Positions 7,737 through 16,413 of a stretch of DNA of 64,000 nt are shown piece after piece. Position numbers and translations under genes: made by a program. This stretch comes from Domibacillus indicus (lineage in GTDB: Bacteria; Bacillota; Bacilli; Bacillales; Domibacillaceae): positions 434,001-498,000 of the forward strand of contig NZ_JAMBOO010000001.1 of NCBI RefSeq assembly GCF_023715895.1, in the 5' to 3' direction. The notes under the pieces are model-generated. The model was given only the letters and a program-made list of their open reading frames with translations, did no database searches and had not been told where the DNA came from. The stretch's first letter is position 1. Every line of letters starts with the position of its first letter.

Positions 7737-7979
7737 TTGAAAACATGGTCATTCCGGCTCATATATCGCATCGTATTAATTATTTTTGCGCTTTTTTACG
7801 GAATTTCCGCTTATCCGGGCGGCTGGAGCCGATTCGCACTGCTTGTAGCGGTTATCGCTATTTTTATGACGATTGAAGATCTTTTTATGAAAGAAGCAGA
7901 GAAAAAACAGCGGACTATTTTCGTTGTATTGTTTGCCCTTGTTTTTTTCGTTACCTTCTTTTTTATTTTTCTGGCATAA
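7737..7979 (+). CDS. 80-residue membrane protein of unknown function
   Basis: The start is TTG at 7737-7739 with AAAGGAAGTG upstream; the nearby ATG at 7732 runs into a stop at once. The peptide has three hydrophobic segments (about 8-24, 32-47 and 60-79), with 'YRIVLIIFALFYGISAYPGG' near the start. A charged loop 'FMKEAEKKQR' lies between the second and third. I do not recognise a family. The gene stands alone between a divergent kinase gene and its own terminator. Confidence 0.7.
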   Translation: MKTWSFRLIYRIVLIIFALFYGISAYPGGWSRFALLVAVIAIFMTIEDLFMKEAEKKQRTIFVVLFALVFFVTFFFIFLA

Positions 7980-7981
7980 AG

Positions 7982-8012
7982 AAAAAAACCGCCGTTATGG
8001 GGCGGTTTTTTT
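7982..8012 (+). terminator. Terminator after the 80-residue membrane protein gene
   Basis: AAAAACCGCC (7984-7993) pairs with GGCGGTTTTT (8001-8010) around a 7-nt loop and ends in T7. It also works in reverse for the convergent 38-residue gene. Confidence 0.85.
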
Positions 8013-8015
8013 ATA

Positions 8016-8132
8016 TTAACGTTTGTTTTGATCTAAATATTGATTTAGCTGTTTAAACAGCAAATGAAGCCCGCCGCTGGCGATTGCAATCGCAACAATA
8101 AATGTTACAAACATGATAAGAAAAAAGCTCAT
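8016..8132 (-). CDS. 38-residue single-span membrane protein
   Basis: The ATG at 8130-8132 follows a GAGAGGGG site. The peptide is one hydrophobic helix ('FFLIMFVTFIVAIAIASGG') with a polar tail 'FKQLNQYLDQNKR'. It converges on the 80-residue membrane protein gene and shares its bidirectional terminator. The clear ribosome binding site and coding-like composition support a real gene; the function is unknown. Confidence 0.5.
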   Translation of the reverse strand: MSFFLIMFVTFIVAIAIASGGLHLLFKQLNQYLDQNKR

Positions 8133-8255
8133 TTCTGCTATACGCCCCTCTCACGTAATCTCATGAGGTTAGTATAGCGCTGGACAGTTACACACGTGTG
8201 ACAATGGAGTTAAGTTACATTACGGTTTGATGAACGAGTGAAACATAAAAGACAT

Positions 8256-9455
8256 TCATTCGAGTTCCGTTTGTTTTGTTTCACGCCCAAGCAGAGCCAG
8301 CACAAGTACGCCGATAACAATACTTACGCAAAACAAGCCAAACACAAAGCCAATCGTCTGGCCGGACGCAACAAGCGAGCCAACTAAAAGCGGACCTAAA
8401 ATACCGCCAATTCGCCCAACAGAAGCCGCCATGCCGGATCCGGTACCACGGATAACAGCTGGGTACTGTTCTGGCGTGTACGCGTATAGTGCTCCCCACG
8501 CCCCCAGGTTGAAGAATGAGAGAAGCATCCCTGAGGCAATCAATACTGCAGTTGATTCAGCATTTCCAAATACAAGAGCAGAAGCAGCTGTGCCAAGCAG
8601 ATAAACAACTAAAACAAACTTCCGGCCCGCCCGTTCAATCAGCCAGGCAGCGGTAAAGTAGCCAGGCAGCTGTGCCAGAGTCATAACGAGGACATATCCG
8701 AAGCTTTGAATTAAATCAAAACCTTTTATCACCATTACACTCGGCAGCCATAAAAACATGCCGTAATAAGAAAACACAACCGTAAACCATACGACCCATA
8801 GTACGAGTGTAGACCGTGCATACTTTTTCGACCATACATCGCGAATATTTTGCCCAATCGTCCGTTTTTCAGCTTTAGACGGGGAAAACGCCGGCGAATC
8901 CGGCAGCTTTAACCTTAAGTACAGCGCGTAAAGCGCCGGCAGTGCCCCAATAACGAGAGCCGTCTGCCATCCATAGGATGGAATAACAAAGTACGAGATG
9001 ACAGCAGCCAGCAGCCAGCCCAATGCCCAAAAGCTTTCAAGCAGCACAACCACACGGCCGCGATCCTTCGCCGGAACGCTTTCTGATACAAGTGTAGAAG
9101 CGACCGGCAGCTCGCCGCCCAAGCCCATTCCAACGAAAAAGCGTAACAATAAGAAAACAGTAAGCGTCGTTGTCAGGGCGGATAAGCCGCTTGCCAGTGA
9201 AAACATCAACAATGTAATAATGAAAATATTTTTTCGGCCGATCCGGTCGGCATAAATGCCAAATACGAGCGCACCCACTGCCATACCAATAGAGTTTACG
9301 CTGCCGATCCAGCCCATTTGTTCCGGCGTTAAATCCCATTCTACTTTCAGCGCCGCTATAATAAACGACAGCATGCCGACGTCCATCGCATCAAACATCC
9401 AGCCGAGTCCGGCCACGCCAAGCAGTTTTTTCTGAGAAATTGTTTTTTCTGCCAT
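8256..9455 (-). CDS. niaP: NiaP-type niacin transporter (MFS)
   Basis: A 399-residue major facilitator protein with about 12 transmembrane helices. The opening 'KKLLGVAGLGWMFDAMDVGMLSFIIAAL' region, 'GMGLGGELPVASTL', 'LESFWALGWL' and the C-terminal 'GRETKQTELE' match B. subtilis NiaP (YceI) closely from memory. NiaP imports nicotinic acid, and possibly related aromatic acids. The A-motif 'YADRIGRK' between helices 2 and 3 is present. The ATG at 9453-9455 has an AGGAGAAGGG site. It stands alone, between a small membrane protein and the dehydrogenase/HAD pair. In Bacillus the NiaR repressor controls niaP; I could not identify its operator here with confidence. Confidence 0.88.
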   Translation of the reverse strand: MAEKTISQKKLLGVAGLGWMFDAMDVGMLSFIIAALKVEWDLTPEQMGWIGSVNSIGMAVGALVFGIYADRIGRKNIFIITLLMFSLASGLSALTTTLTVFLLLRFFVGMGLGGELPVASTLVSESVPAKDRGRVVVLLESFWALGWLLAAVISYFVIPSYGWQTALVIGALPALYALYLRLKLPDSPAFSPSKAEKRTIGQNIRDVWSKKYARSTLVLWVVWFTVVFSYYGMFLWLPSVMVIKGFDLIQSFGYVLVMTLAQLPGYFTAAWLIERAGRKFVLVVYLLGTAASALVFGNAESTAVLIASGMLLSFFNLGAWGALYAYTPEQYPAVIRGTGSGMAASVGRIGGILGPLLVGSLVASGQTIGFVFGLFCVSIVIGVLVLALLGRETKQTELE

Positions 9456-9535
9456 TGATCCCTTCTCCTGTCTTTACAGATGTTATTACTTCATCACTAT
9501 AGAGAATCTTTGTCGAAAAAACAACCGTTTTTCCC

Positions 9536-10588
9536 TTAATCCAAAATCTCTTTCAATGTCGAATTTTGCTGAACTATTTGCTTCGCTTTTTCTCTGTATA
9601 CTTCTTCATGCAAGTACGTGCGGCGGCTCGGCTTTATTCCGGGTGCCCGGTCAATAGCCATCAGAAATTCAGACCGCTTCATTCCAATGGTTTTTACATA
9701 ATCAAAAAAGCCTGTACGCGAAAATACCTTGTGCATTCTCTCGTACCGATGCTCCTGCACAAGCGACATAATGTAAGCAGCGACACCGACTTGAATGCCG
9801 TGCATTTGCGGCTTTTCCGCCCATTGATCAAGCGCGTGTGAAATCAAGTGCTCCGAACCGCTGATGGGAGCGCTTGAGCCGCTGATTTCAGTGGCAATCC
9901 CGCTCATCGTCATCGAGCTGATCAGCTCTTTCAGTAAAATAGGGGCATGAATGTCTGCCATAGGCGTGCGGACAAAGCTGTTAACCGCTTTTTTACTGGG
10001 CATTTCCGCAAAAGCATTTACTTCTGCTGCCCCTTGTTCTGCTTCAAACCGCCAGTCGTATAAAGCTGTAATATTCGACAGCAGATCGCCAATTCCCGCC
10101 AGAATAAACGGAGCCGGTGCCTGCTCCAAAATAGTCAGTTCTGCTACAATGCCAAATGGAATTTTGGCTGGTACGCTCGTTTTTTTTCCATTAACTATTA
10201 AAGAACAGCCGCTGCTTGCGAATCCGTCGTTTGAAGCGGATGTAGGAATGCTGATAACGGGCAGCTTCCGCAAGAAGGCGGTGTACTTTGCCACGTCCAT
10301 CACCGCACCGCCGCCCATGCCAATGATGACATCGCTTGCCGTTAATTGAAAAGCCCTCTCCGTAATATCATGAATGTCACTCGTTCCGTCCGAAAGAACC
10401 GTCCCAACTGAACAGCCATGTAAAGCGGAAAGAAGACGGGGTCCATATGAGGCTTCTACAAAGCCATCCCACATAACGGTCACACGCTGAAATCCATACT
10501 GGCGTAACCGCTCGCCTACAGAATCCAGCACCTGCACGCCAATTTCCATCATCGCTGGGATCGAAATGTTCGTCACTGCACGATTCAT
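9536..10588 (-). CDS. sn-Glycerol-1-phosphate dehydrogenase family protein
   Basis: A 350-residue protein of the iron/zinc alcohol-dehydrogenase-like fold, G1P dehydrogenase branch (AraM/EgsA-like). The NAD-binding 'IGMGGGAVMDVAKY' and 'ISIPTSASNDGFAS' are visible. Metal ligands are expected at Asp in 'GIGDLLSN' and at His in 'GSEHLISHAL' and 'MHGIQVG'. The family reduces dihydroxyacetone phosphate to sn-glycerol-1-phosphate, a precursor of archaeal-type ether lipids and, in Bacillus, of heptaprenylglyceryl phosphate. It is shorter than the ~394 residues I recall for AraM. The start overlaps the upstream HAD phosphatase stop (ATGA), so the two are coupled. A dehydrogenase for another phosphorylated polyol cannot be excluded. 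Confidence 0.82.
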   Translation of the reverse strand: MNRAVTNISIPAMMEIGVQVLDSVGERLRQYGFQRVTVMWDGFVEASYGPRLLSALHGCSVGTVLSDGTSDIHDITERAFQLTASDVIIGMGGGAVMDVAKYTAFLRKLPVISIPTSASNDGFASSGCSLIVNGKKTSVPAKIPFGIVAELTILEQAPAPFILAGIGDLLSNITALYDWRFEAEQGAAEVNAFAEMPSKKAVNSFVRTPMADIHAPILLKELISSMTMSGIATEISGSSAPISGSEHLISHALDQWAEKPQMHGIQVGVAAYIMSLVQEHRYERMHKVFSRTGFFDYVKTIGMKRSEFLMAIDRAPGIKPSRRTYLHEEVYREKAKQIVQQNSTLKEILD

Positions 10589-11238
10589 TCGGGCAGCCTT
10601 CCTTCTTTAATTAAATCTGCTTTAATATCATTAAAGCGTTCAAACTGGACATAAGGGACCCCTTTTTCGTCTAATATAGCCGGAAGTGCTTCTTTCGCAT
10701 ACGTCCGGTCCGCAATAACAGCTGGATGAGAATCCGGCTCACTGTCTCCAGCAAAATAAACGACATCATATTCTTCCTTCAATCGCTGAATCACAATCGC
10801 TTTATCAATCCCATACCGTTCTGAATAACTCCAGTGCTCCGGATCAATATCAAGGTGAATATTTTGCTCGCGGTACACGCCTTTATTGGAAAGCACAGCT
10901 ACGTTTTCAAGCCCGCGGCTTTCTACAATTGGTTTAATATAGTAATCGGTGCCGGCGCTTAAAATGAAAAAATCGCCGCCAGCCGCCTGTACAGACCGGA
11001 CAAACTCCGGTACATCTTCATCAATAGGAATGGACAAAATGTCTTTTGCAATCTGTTCCTCGCTTTGATGAATGGACCCAAACACTTTTGCCAAAAAATC
11101 GATATCTTTCCACTCGCCGCTTTTCCATTTCGGGTATAGATCGCGTCCTTCCGGAAAATACGCATCAATTACAAGCCAGTAAAAATCACGTTTCGAAATC
11201 GTGCCGTCAAAATCAGAAACAAATGCCCACTTTGTCAT
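10585..11238 (-). CDS. MtnX-like HAD phosphatase
   Basis: A 217-residue HAD-superfamily phosphatase with motif I 'FVSDFDGTIS' near the N-terminus, motif II 'ILSAGTDYY', and motif IV 'YFAGDSEPDSHPA'. The C1-type cap is helical ('YPKWKSGEWKDIDF'). Overall it resembles MtnX and phosphoserine-phosphatase-like enzymes. No other methionine-salvage genes are nearby, so MtnX function is unlikely. It is the first gene of a two-gene unit with the glycerol-1-phosphate-dehydrogenase-like gene, with a 4-bp overlap. The substrate is therefore probably a product or precursor of that enzyme, for example a small polyol phosphate; this is inference. The ATG at 11236-11238 has a GGAGGG site. Confidence 0.8.
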   Translation of the reverse strand: MTKWAFVSDFDGTISKRDFYWLVIDAYFPEGRDLYPKWKSGEWKDIDFLAKVFGSIHQSEEQIAKDILSIPIDEDVPEFVRSVQAAGGDFFILSAGTDYYIKPIVESRGLENVAVLSNKGVYREQNIHLDIDPEHWSYSERYGIDKAIVIQRLKEEYDVVYFAGDSEPDSHPAVIADRTYAKEALPAILDEKGVPYVQFERFNDIKADLIKEGRLPE

Positions 11239-11347
11239 TCTTTTCCCTCCTGATGGTCTGTTATAACGTCATTATATAAAAGTCATTGTCCAAAAACGAG
11301 CGATGTCACAATTTGTGAAAATATTCACAAATAATTTCTAAAGAAGA

Positions 11348-11370
11348 AGCGGCACTGAGCCGCTCTCCTT
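11348..11370 (-). terminator. Weak hairpin after the pectinase fusion gene
   Basis: AGCGGC / GCCGCT (11348-11353 and 11359-11364) with a 5-nt loop lies just past the stop, followed on the minus strand by a pyrimidine run with few T. Probable but weak terminator. Confidence 0.4.
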
Positions 11371-11372
11371 CC

Positions 11373-14300
11373 TTACTTTGTTGGTTCAATACGGGCTTCT
11401 GGCTGGCCATCCATTCCCTCTCCTAAGAAGAAAGATGGGTGAGGCGGCTGATTGTAGCCGACATTCTGCCAGGCAACCGCTTGACGATACTGCAGGTCAT
11501 GCATTAATGTGTACAGCTTGTGCTCCGTTAAATCCGTTGTCGTGTAAATACGAAGAGCAGAGCTGTCTTCTGTCCGCCAGGCAATTTCTTCACGCCAGTC
11601 GCCAAACAAGTCTGCTTGAATGGCCGGATTGCCTTTTGTCGTATTGTTTGAGAATGTTCCTTCTGCCGTTAGTAGATTCACAAGTTTATTTTGCTCGTAA
11701 TCCCATTTGTCGATCGTACCGACGCCGGCTGCGACTGAGTCGTTATACGTATGATCTGCAAGTTCCCGCAGCAGATCACCATCCCACCAGATCGCAAAGT
11801 TTGCGGATGGAATCGAATCAGAAATCTTTTCTCCCGTTGACGTATGAAGCCCGCCTGCACGACTGTTCCAGGCGCCTGAAACGGCCCATGCTTCAGCTCC
11901 GGCGTGGCGCGGGTCAATATCTGCTGCAACCCCCCGGCCTGTGTCCTGTCCGGTTTTCACGCCCCATAAAATACGTCCCGTTTTCGCGTCACGCATATCG
12001 TAGCCGTACGGGCCTGTTTTAATTTCCTGGGTCGCAAATACTTCCATACCTGGATTTGACGGTACAAGATCACTTACATGAAGCGCGTCGCCATGGCCAA
12101 GGCCTGTCGTATAAAGCCCTTTGCCGTTGTCATCAATAACCATCTGTCCGTATACAATTTCGTCTTTGGCATCGCCATCGATATCTGCGACACTAAGCGC
12201 ATGGTAGCCTTGTCCTGCATAATCCTGCTTGCCTTCGTTTGTATCAAATGTCCATTGCTTCGTTAATGTACCGTTTTTAAACTGGTAGGCGGATACAACG
12301 GTGCGTGTATAATATCCGCGCGCCATAATTAAGCTCGGGGTTTCCCCGTCCAGGTAGGCCACTCCAGCAAGAAAACGGTCTACCCTGTTGCCATATGCAT
12401 CGCCCCATGAGGCCACATCGCCCCGAGCCGGTGTGTATGGAATGGTCGTTAAAGCTTTACCTGTTGCGCCTTCAAAAACGGTTAAAAATTCATCACCCTG
12501 TAAAACATAACCGCTCGAATTGCGGTGGTCTGCATCGGCGCGTCCGATCACATTTCCCTGCCCATCAACCGTACCGTCTGCTGTTTTCATGGCGACCTCC
12601 GCTTTTCCGTCGCCATCAAAATCGTACACAATCATTTGTGTATAATGGGCGCCGGCGCGGATGTTTTTACCGAGATCAATGCGCCATAATTTAGTTCCAT
12701 CAAGCTTGTACGCATCCATGTATACATTGCCTGTGTAGCCTGCCTGGGAATTATCCTTTGAATTGCTCGGATCCCATTTGACAATATATTCATATTCCCC
12801 GTCTCCGTCCACATCGCCAATGCTTGTGTCGTTCGCCCGGTATTGGTACGGATCACCAAGCGGTGTCACACCCGGCTCTGGTTTATCAAGCGGAATATCC
12901 AAATAGTTTTTCTCTATTGCCGTAACAGTTTCATAGCCTTTTTCTTTTCCCGAGACAATCGGACGAATTTCGTATGTGTCACCTGCTTTTCCATCTGGAT
13001 CCACCAGGTTCGCCGCACCGGAAATCGGCTGCTTGTTTACTTTTTTTCCATTGCGAAAAACATGAAATGAAATTTTCTTCAGATCTGTGCCCAGTATCCG
13101 CCAGCTCACAAACACGCCTTCATCTGTTTCCACTGCTACAGGAGACCGTTTCAAGGACTCTGCCTGCCGCTTTAAAACAGTTACAGCTTCGGTTTGGAGT
13201 ACATCGGATTCTGCTGAAGCACCGCCTGCGTTTACAGCGGCTGCTTTATAATAATACGGAATGGTTGTCAGCACACTGCTGTCTGTAAAAGAAGCAGACG
13301 TTGTAACACCAGCAAATTCAAATTTACCATCTGCTGACTCTGAACGGTAAACCGCATAAGAGGAAGCGCCGTCTACAGCATCCCACGTGAATGTCACTTT
13401 ATTTTTCTCGATATCGGTTACGTTCAAACCGGCTGGTTTTTGGGGTGCCGGTATATTCGGGTCAATCAATGATACTTCCATGGATTCGGATGGAGCGGTT
13501 TCCTGTCCGCTTTCATCTACTGTTGTGACAGTATACGTATACGTGTATCCAACATGGGCGGTTTTATCTGTGAATTCTGTCGTTGACACGGTGCCCACTT
13601 TTTCCGTTTTATCTGTGCCGGCCATTGTCCGGTACACGTTATACTCTTTCGCACCGCCCGCTTCCAGCCATTTTAGTGAGACGGATGGAGCAGCTGGATC
13701 AAGAGAAATGTCACTTGCCTGCGGCTGGGCTGGTGCGGTTAAAATCGGGGTAAGCTCTATACCGTTTACAATCCCTGTGGCGCCGCTGAACGCAAAGTTC
13801 ATCTGCCCGTCTTTGATCGAAATCTCCGGAATGATTTTGGTTGTATAGTTGTTTTTCGGCGCGGAAACGGTTCCGTAGCTCACGCCTTCTACCGCTACAT
13901 CTGTGCGGGCTGTTCCGCTTAAATCACCGACATACACTTTCGCTGAATAAGATCCGTTTGGCACATCTGCTGCAAATTCCCACTTGTTGTTAAAGTAACC
14001 AACCCAGTCCCGGACAATATCGTTTCCAGCTGCACCACGGTCACGTCCAATCATACCTGCAGGACTTATAATGCCAAATCCTTTTTCTTTTGAATACACG
14101 GTCGATAGATTTACCTCGTTATATCCTTCTGCTACCGGTGTGCCGGCTAGGCCGAAGTCATATTTGTAAGCAGCCTGCTTTGTCTGCACCGTGATCGTTT
14201 GAGACGGCTCGGATTCGCCTTTCGCATTGACCGCCGTGACATAAAGATTGTATGATTTCCCTTCTTCCATGCCGGAAATCGTCAGGCGCGGCAGTGTGCT

Positions 14301-15683
14301 TGTCCCGATCAGCGAATAAGAATCCGCCGTTGATTCTTTCCGATACACTTTATAAATATCGGTGTTTTCTGTTTCATTCCACGTTAAAAGCGCTCCGGCA
14401 TTGCTGATATTGCCGGCTTTGACGTTTTTCGGCACGGATGGTACAGCAGCGGGCGGCTCAACAGATGTGACGAATTCTTTTAAACTACTGCTGCTTTTTT
14501 CTACTTCACCGGCAACGAGCCGCGCCATTTGAATCGCCCCGTATTCCTGGAAGTGTGTATTATCCTGTGAGCCATTTGGGAAAGCAGGATATACACCGGG
14601 ATCTGTATGCAGGAAAACAGCAAGCGTGCCTTCAGGGCCGATCTCATTGAAATATTCTACGCTCCGAGCGCTTAAATCAACGAGTTCAACATTCATTTCT
14701 TCTGCGACTTCTTTCATCCCCTGTACGTATTCAGGGAAGCTGATATTAAATTGTCCGGTTGTTTCTTGAAAATCACGGCGTCCGACCGGTGTGACTAAAA
14801 TCGGTTCGGCTCCGCGCTGGCGTGCTCCATTGATGTAGGTCTTGAGGTAATTTTTGTAGTCAGGTACAGATGCGTAACGCTCCGGGCGGCTGATGGTCGC
14901 ATCGTTATGTCCGAATTGAATGAGGAAGTAATCGTTTGGACGGATGGCTCGCAAAATGTTATCAAGCCGGCCTTCCGTAATAAATGTTTTGGAGCTTCGG
15001 CCGCCAATTGACTGGTTGGAAAAAGCAATGTCTTCGTTAAAGTAACGTGGAATCATCTGGCCCCAGCCTGCTTCCGGACGCCAATATTCGTCGTATGTCT
15101 GCACAGTGGAATCACCGGCCATGTAAACCGTCGGCTCTTCTCCCGCTGTCCGTTCCGGAAGTTTTTTGATAGACAGTCCATTGATAACAGGCGCTGTTCC
15201 CGTCCACTGAAGTGTCAGCTGGCCGTCCACAAGTGCGATTTCAAAGGTACGTTCCGTAAACTCACCGGCTGCCGCAACCGTATTCTGTACTTTTTGAATG
15301 CTTTCGGCCATCACGCCGGTTTCTGTTTGTTCCAATGCATCACCAGAAGTAACGGTTACAGCGTAATCACCATTGGGTAAATCAACTTGAAATTTGGATG
15401 CGCCAGGCCGGACGAAATCTGATTGAACCGGATCCTCTCCTGTTCGTTCTACAGAAGATAAAGATTCGGCGTCTGTAAAACCAAAGCCGGTACTGCCATC
15501 ATACAGGCTTCCGTCCATGACCTGCACGGCTCCTTCTTTCACTGGACTGTCCGCTGTGCCAAAGTCAAATTCTTTTACTGTATCTGTTTCTTCCGCCTGG
15601 ATAACAGCAAGCGGCGGAATACTGGAAACAGCAAGCATCGTTCCCATAACAGCCGCTGCTGCTCTCTTGTGCTTCTTGGCCAT
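11373..15683 (-). CDS. Secreted rhamnogalacturonan acetylesterase-lyase fusion (CE12 + PL11)
   Basis: A 1,436-residue secreted multidomain enzyme. A signal peptide (1-~30) is followed by a jelly-roll-like module ('EFDFGTADSPVKEG', ~37-180). An SGNH/GDSL esterase comes next (~183-400: 'AGDSTVQTYD', 'SIGGRSSKTF', 'IQFGHND', 'DNTHFQEYGA' giving Ser, Gly, Asn and Asp-His), as in family CE12. Then follow FnIII, a second copy of the jelly-roll module ('YDFGLAGTPVAEG', ~508-655) and two more FnIII domains. The full-length C-terminal domain (~838-1436) resembles the rhamnogalacturonan lyases YesW/YesX (PL11), with many Ca-binding-like 'DGDGEYEYIVKWD' and 'DFDGDGKAEVAMK' motifs. It would deacetylate and cleave the RG-I pectin backbone outside the cell. 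Start ATG 15681-15683 with AAAGGAGGG. No wall anchor is seen. A LacI/CcpA-type operator overlaps the leader. Confidence 0.92.
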   Translation of the reverse strand: MAKKHKRAAAAVMGTMLAVSSIPPLAVIQAEETDTVKEFDFGTADSPVKEGAVQVMDGSLYDGSTGFGFTDAESLSSVERTGEDPVQSDFVRPGASKFQVDLPNGDYAVTVTSGDALEQTETGVMAESIQKVQNTVAAAGEFTERTFEIALVDGQLTLQWTGTAPVINGLSIKKLPERTAGEEPTVYMAGDSTVQTYDEYWRPEAGWGQMIPRYFNEDIAFSNQSIGGRSSKTFITEGRLDNILRAIRPNDYFLIQFGHNDATISRPERYASVPDYKNYLKTYINGARQRGAEPILVTPVGRRDFQETTGQFNISFPEYVQGMKEVAEEMNVELVDLSARSVEYFNEIGPEGTLAVFLHTDPGVYPAFPNGSQDNTHFQEYGAIQMARLVAGEVEKSSSSLKEFVTSVEPPAAVPSVPKNVKAGNISNAGALLTWNETENTDIYKVYRKESTADSYSLIGTSTLPRLTISGMEEGKSYNLYVTAVNAKGESEPSQTITVQTKQAAYKYDFGLAGTPVAEGYNEVNLSTVYSKEKGFGIISPAGMIGRDRGAAGNDIVRDWVGYFNNKWEFAADVPNGSYSAKVYVGDLSGTARTDVAVEGVSYGTVSAPKNNYTTKIIPEISIKDGQMNFAFSGATGIVNGIELTPILTAPAQPQASDISLDPAAPSVSLKWLEAGGAKEYNVYRTMAGTDKTEKVGTVSTTEFTDKTAHVGYTYTYTVTTVDESGQETAPSESMEVSLIDPNIPAPQKPAGLNVTDIEKNKVTFTWDAVDGASSYAVYRSESADGKFEFAGVTTSASFTDSSVLTTIPYYYKAAAVNAGGASAESDVLQTEAVTVLKRQAESLKRSPVAVETDEGVFVSWRILGTDLKKISFHVFRNGKKVNKQPISGAANLVDPDGKAGDTYEIRPIVSGKEKGYETVTAIEKNYLDIPLDKPEPGVTPLGDPYQYRANDTSIGDVDGDGEYEYIVKWDPSNSKDNSQAGYTGNVYMDAYKLDGTKLWRIDLGKNIRAGAHYTQMIVYDFDGDGKAEVAMKTADGTVDGQGNVIGRADADHRNSSGYVLQGDEFLTVFEGATGKALTTIPYTPARGDVASWGDAYGNRVDRFLAGVAYLDGETPSLIMARGYYTRTVVSAYQFKNGTLTKQWTFDTNEGKQDYAGQGYHALSVADIDGDAKDEIVYGQMVIDDNGKGLYTTGLGHGDALHVSDLVPSNPGMEVFATQEIKTGPYGYDMRDAKTGRILWGVKTGQDTGRGVAADIDPRHAGAEAWAVSGAWNSRAGGLHTSTGEKISDSIPSANFAIWWDGDLLRELADHTYNDSVAAGVGTIDKWDYEQNKLVNLLTAEGTFSNNTTKGNPAIQADLFGDWREEIAWRTEDSSALRIYTTTDLTEHKLYTLMHDLQYRQAVAWQNVGYNQPPHPSFFLGEGMDGQPEARIEPTK

Positions 15684-15702
15684 CTTATCCCTCCTTTATC
15701 TA

Positions 15703-15716
15703 TGTAAGCACTTACA
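15703..15716. promoter_or_regulatory. LacI/CcpA-type operator before the pectinase gene
   Basis: TGTAAG-CA-CTTACA is an inverted repeat matching the cre consensus (WTGNAANCGNWNNCW) at all but one core position (CA instead of CG). It lies 20-33 bp upstream of the start codon, so binding would block the leader. Whether CcpA or a local LacI regulator uses it is unknown. Confidence 0.55.
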
Positions 15717-15929
15717 ATGATCATCGTAATCTCGTAAACGCCATTTGAATAGCCAAAAAACAGTTGTGATTGTTTAAAAAGTAGATATTCATGCTCCTTT
15801 TTTTAAGAATAAAAATATAGACCTATGACTTAAAGAAGTACTTTTAGATTTTTTTTACAAACAGCAGGAAAATGGAATGATCTGTTTTTTAAACAGTAAT
15901 TTAACAGTAAAAAACAAAGCGTATAAAAA

Positions 15930-15960
15930 AGCACAGCTCTTTTGAAAAAAGAGCTGTGCT
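15930..15960 (-). terminator. Strong hairpin, minus-strand terminator
   Basis: AGCACAGCTCTTTT / AAAAGAGCTGTGCT pairs perfectly over 14 bp (15930-15943 and 15947-15960) with a 3-nt loop. On the minus strand it is followed by TTTTTT. It insulates the pectinase promoter from transcripts coming through the repeat element. Confidence 0.75.
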
Positions 15961-15966
15961 CAGTGC

Positions 15967-16373
15967 GTAGACAAATAAAATCTATTGCCAAAGGATTTCT
16001 TTCGTTTCTTTTTTATGCAAGGTGTGCAGGTGGTTGGGATGAGAGCCGATAAGGCGGCGGACGCGCGGCTTTGCTTTCCATGGAGCAGGCGCTGAGCCCG
16101 CTAGTCCCATAGAAGTCTTCGCCGCACACCCGCCGCCTGTGCGGTTAAATAAGACTGCACAGCTTAATAGATACACCTGCCTGCCCTATCACCAAAGCGG
16201 TAAAAGTGCAGGTGGAGATGCGCTTTTTGCTGATTTTTCGAAACAAATGGGGAAGCCAGCCGGACTTCCCCTATCGGCTCTTTTTAGGAAGCAATGTTTC
16301 TCGAAAAGTCTCCTGCCTGTTTTCGGCGGTGAAAATTTTCATAAAAAAAGACTGACGACTTTGTCGTCAGTCT
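15967..16373. repeat. Intergenic repeat element, copy A (407 bp)
   Basis: This non-coding element runs from GTAGACAAATAAAATCT to a hairpin ending GTCGTCAGTCT. It is collinear with a 541-bp copy at 46820-47360, sharing long blocks such as GGTTGGGATGAGAGCCGATA, GCACACCCGCCGCC, CTGCACAGCTTAATAGATAC and CTTCCCCTATCGGCTCT. Copy A lacks two segments present in copy B. No reading frame is conserved. The terminal hairpin serves as terminator of the gene ending at 16414. Parts resemble a repeat family I recall from other Bacillaceae. Confidence 0.85.
16341..16373 (-). terminator. Terminator inside repeat copy A
   Basis: A perfect 11-bp stem AGACTGACGAC / GTCGTCAGTCT (16349-16359 and 16363-16373) with a TTT/AAA loop is followed on the minus strand by T7. 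A second hairpin (16376-16405, GCAAAGC.. / ..GCTTTGC) lies between it and the stop at 16414. Confidence 0.8.
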
Positions 16374-16413
16374 CAGCAAAGCTCTTTTGAAAAAAAGGGC
16401 TTTGCTTTCTTTT

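Noticed and set aside
8281-9339. Alternative-frame minus and plus frames inside niaP
   Set aside because: Complete NiaP match and strong start in the main frame; the others are Trp/Cys/Arg-rich shadows.
13387-13848. 153-codon plus-strand frame opposite the pectinase fusion gene
   Set aside because: Antisense to FnIII-coding DNA with a clear signal-peptide-bearing minus-strand gene; no ribosome site or homology recognised.
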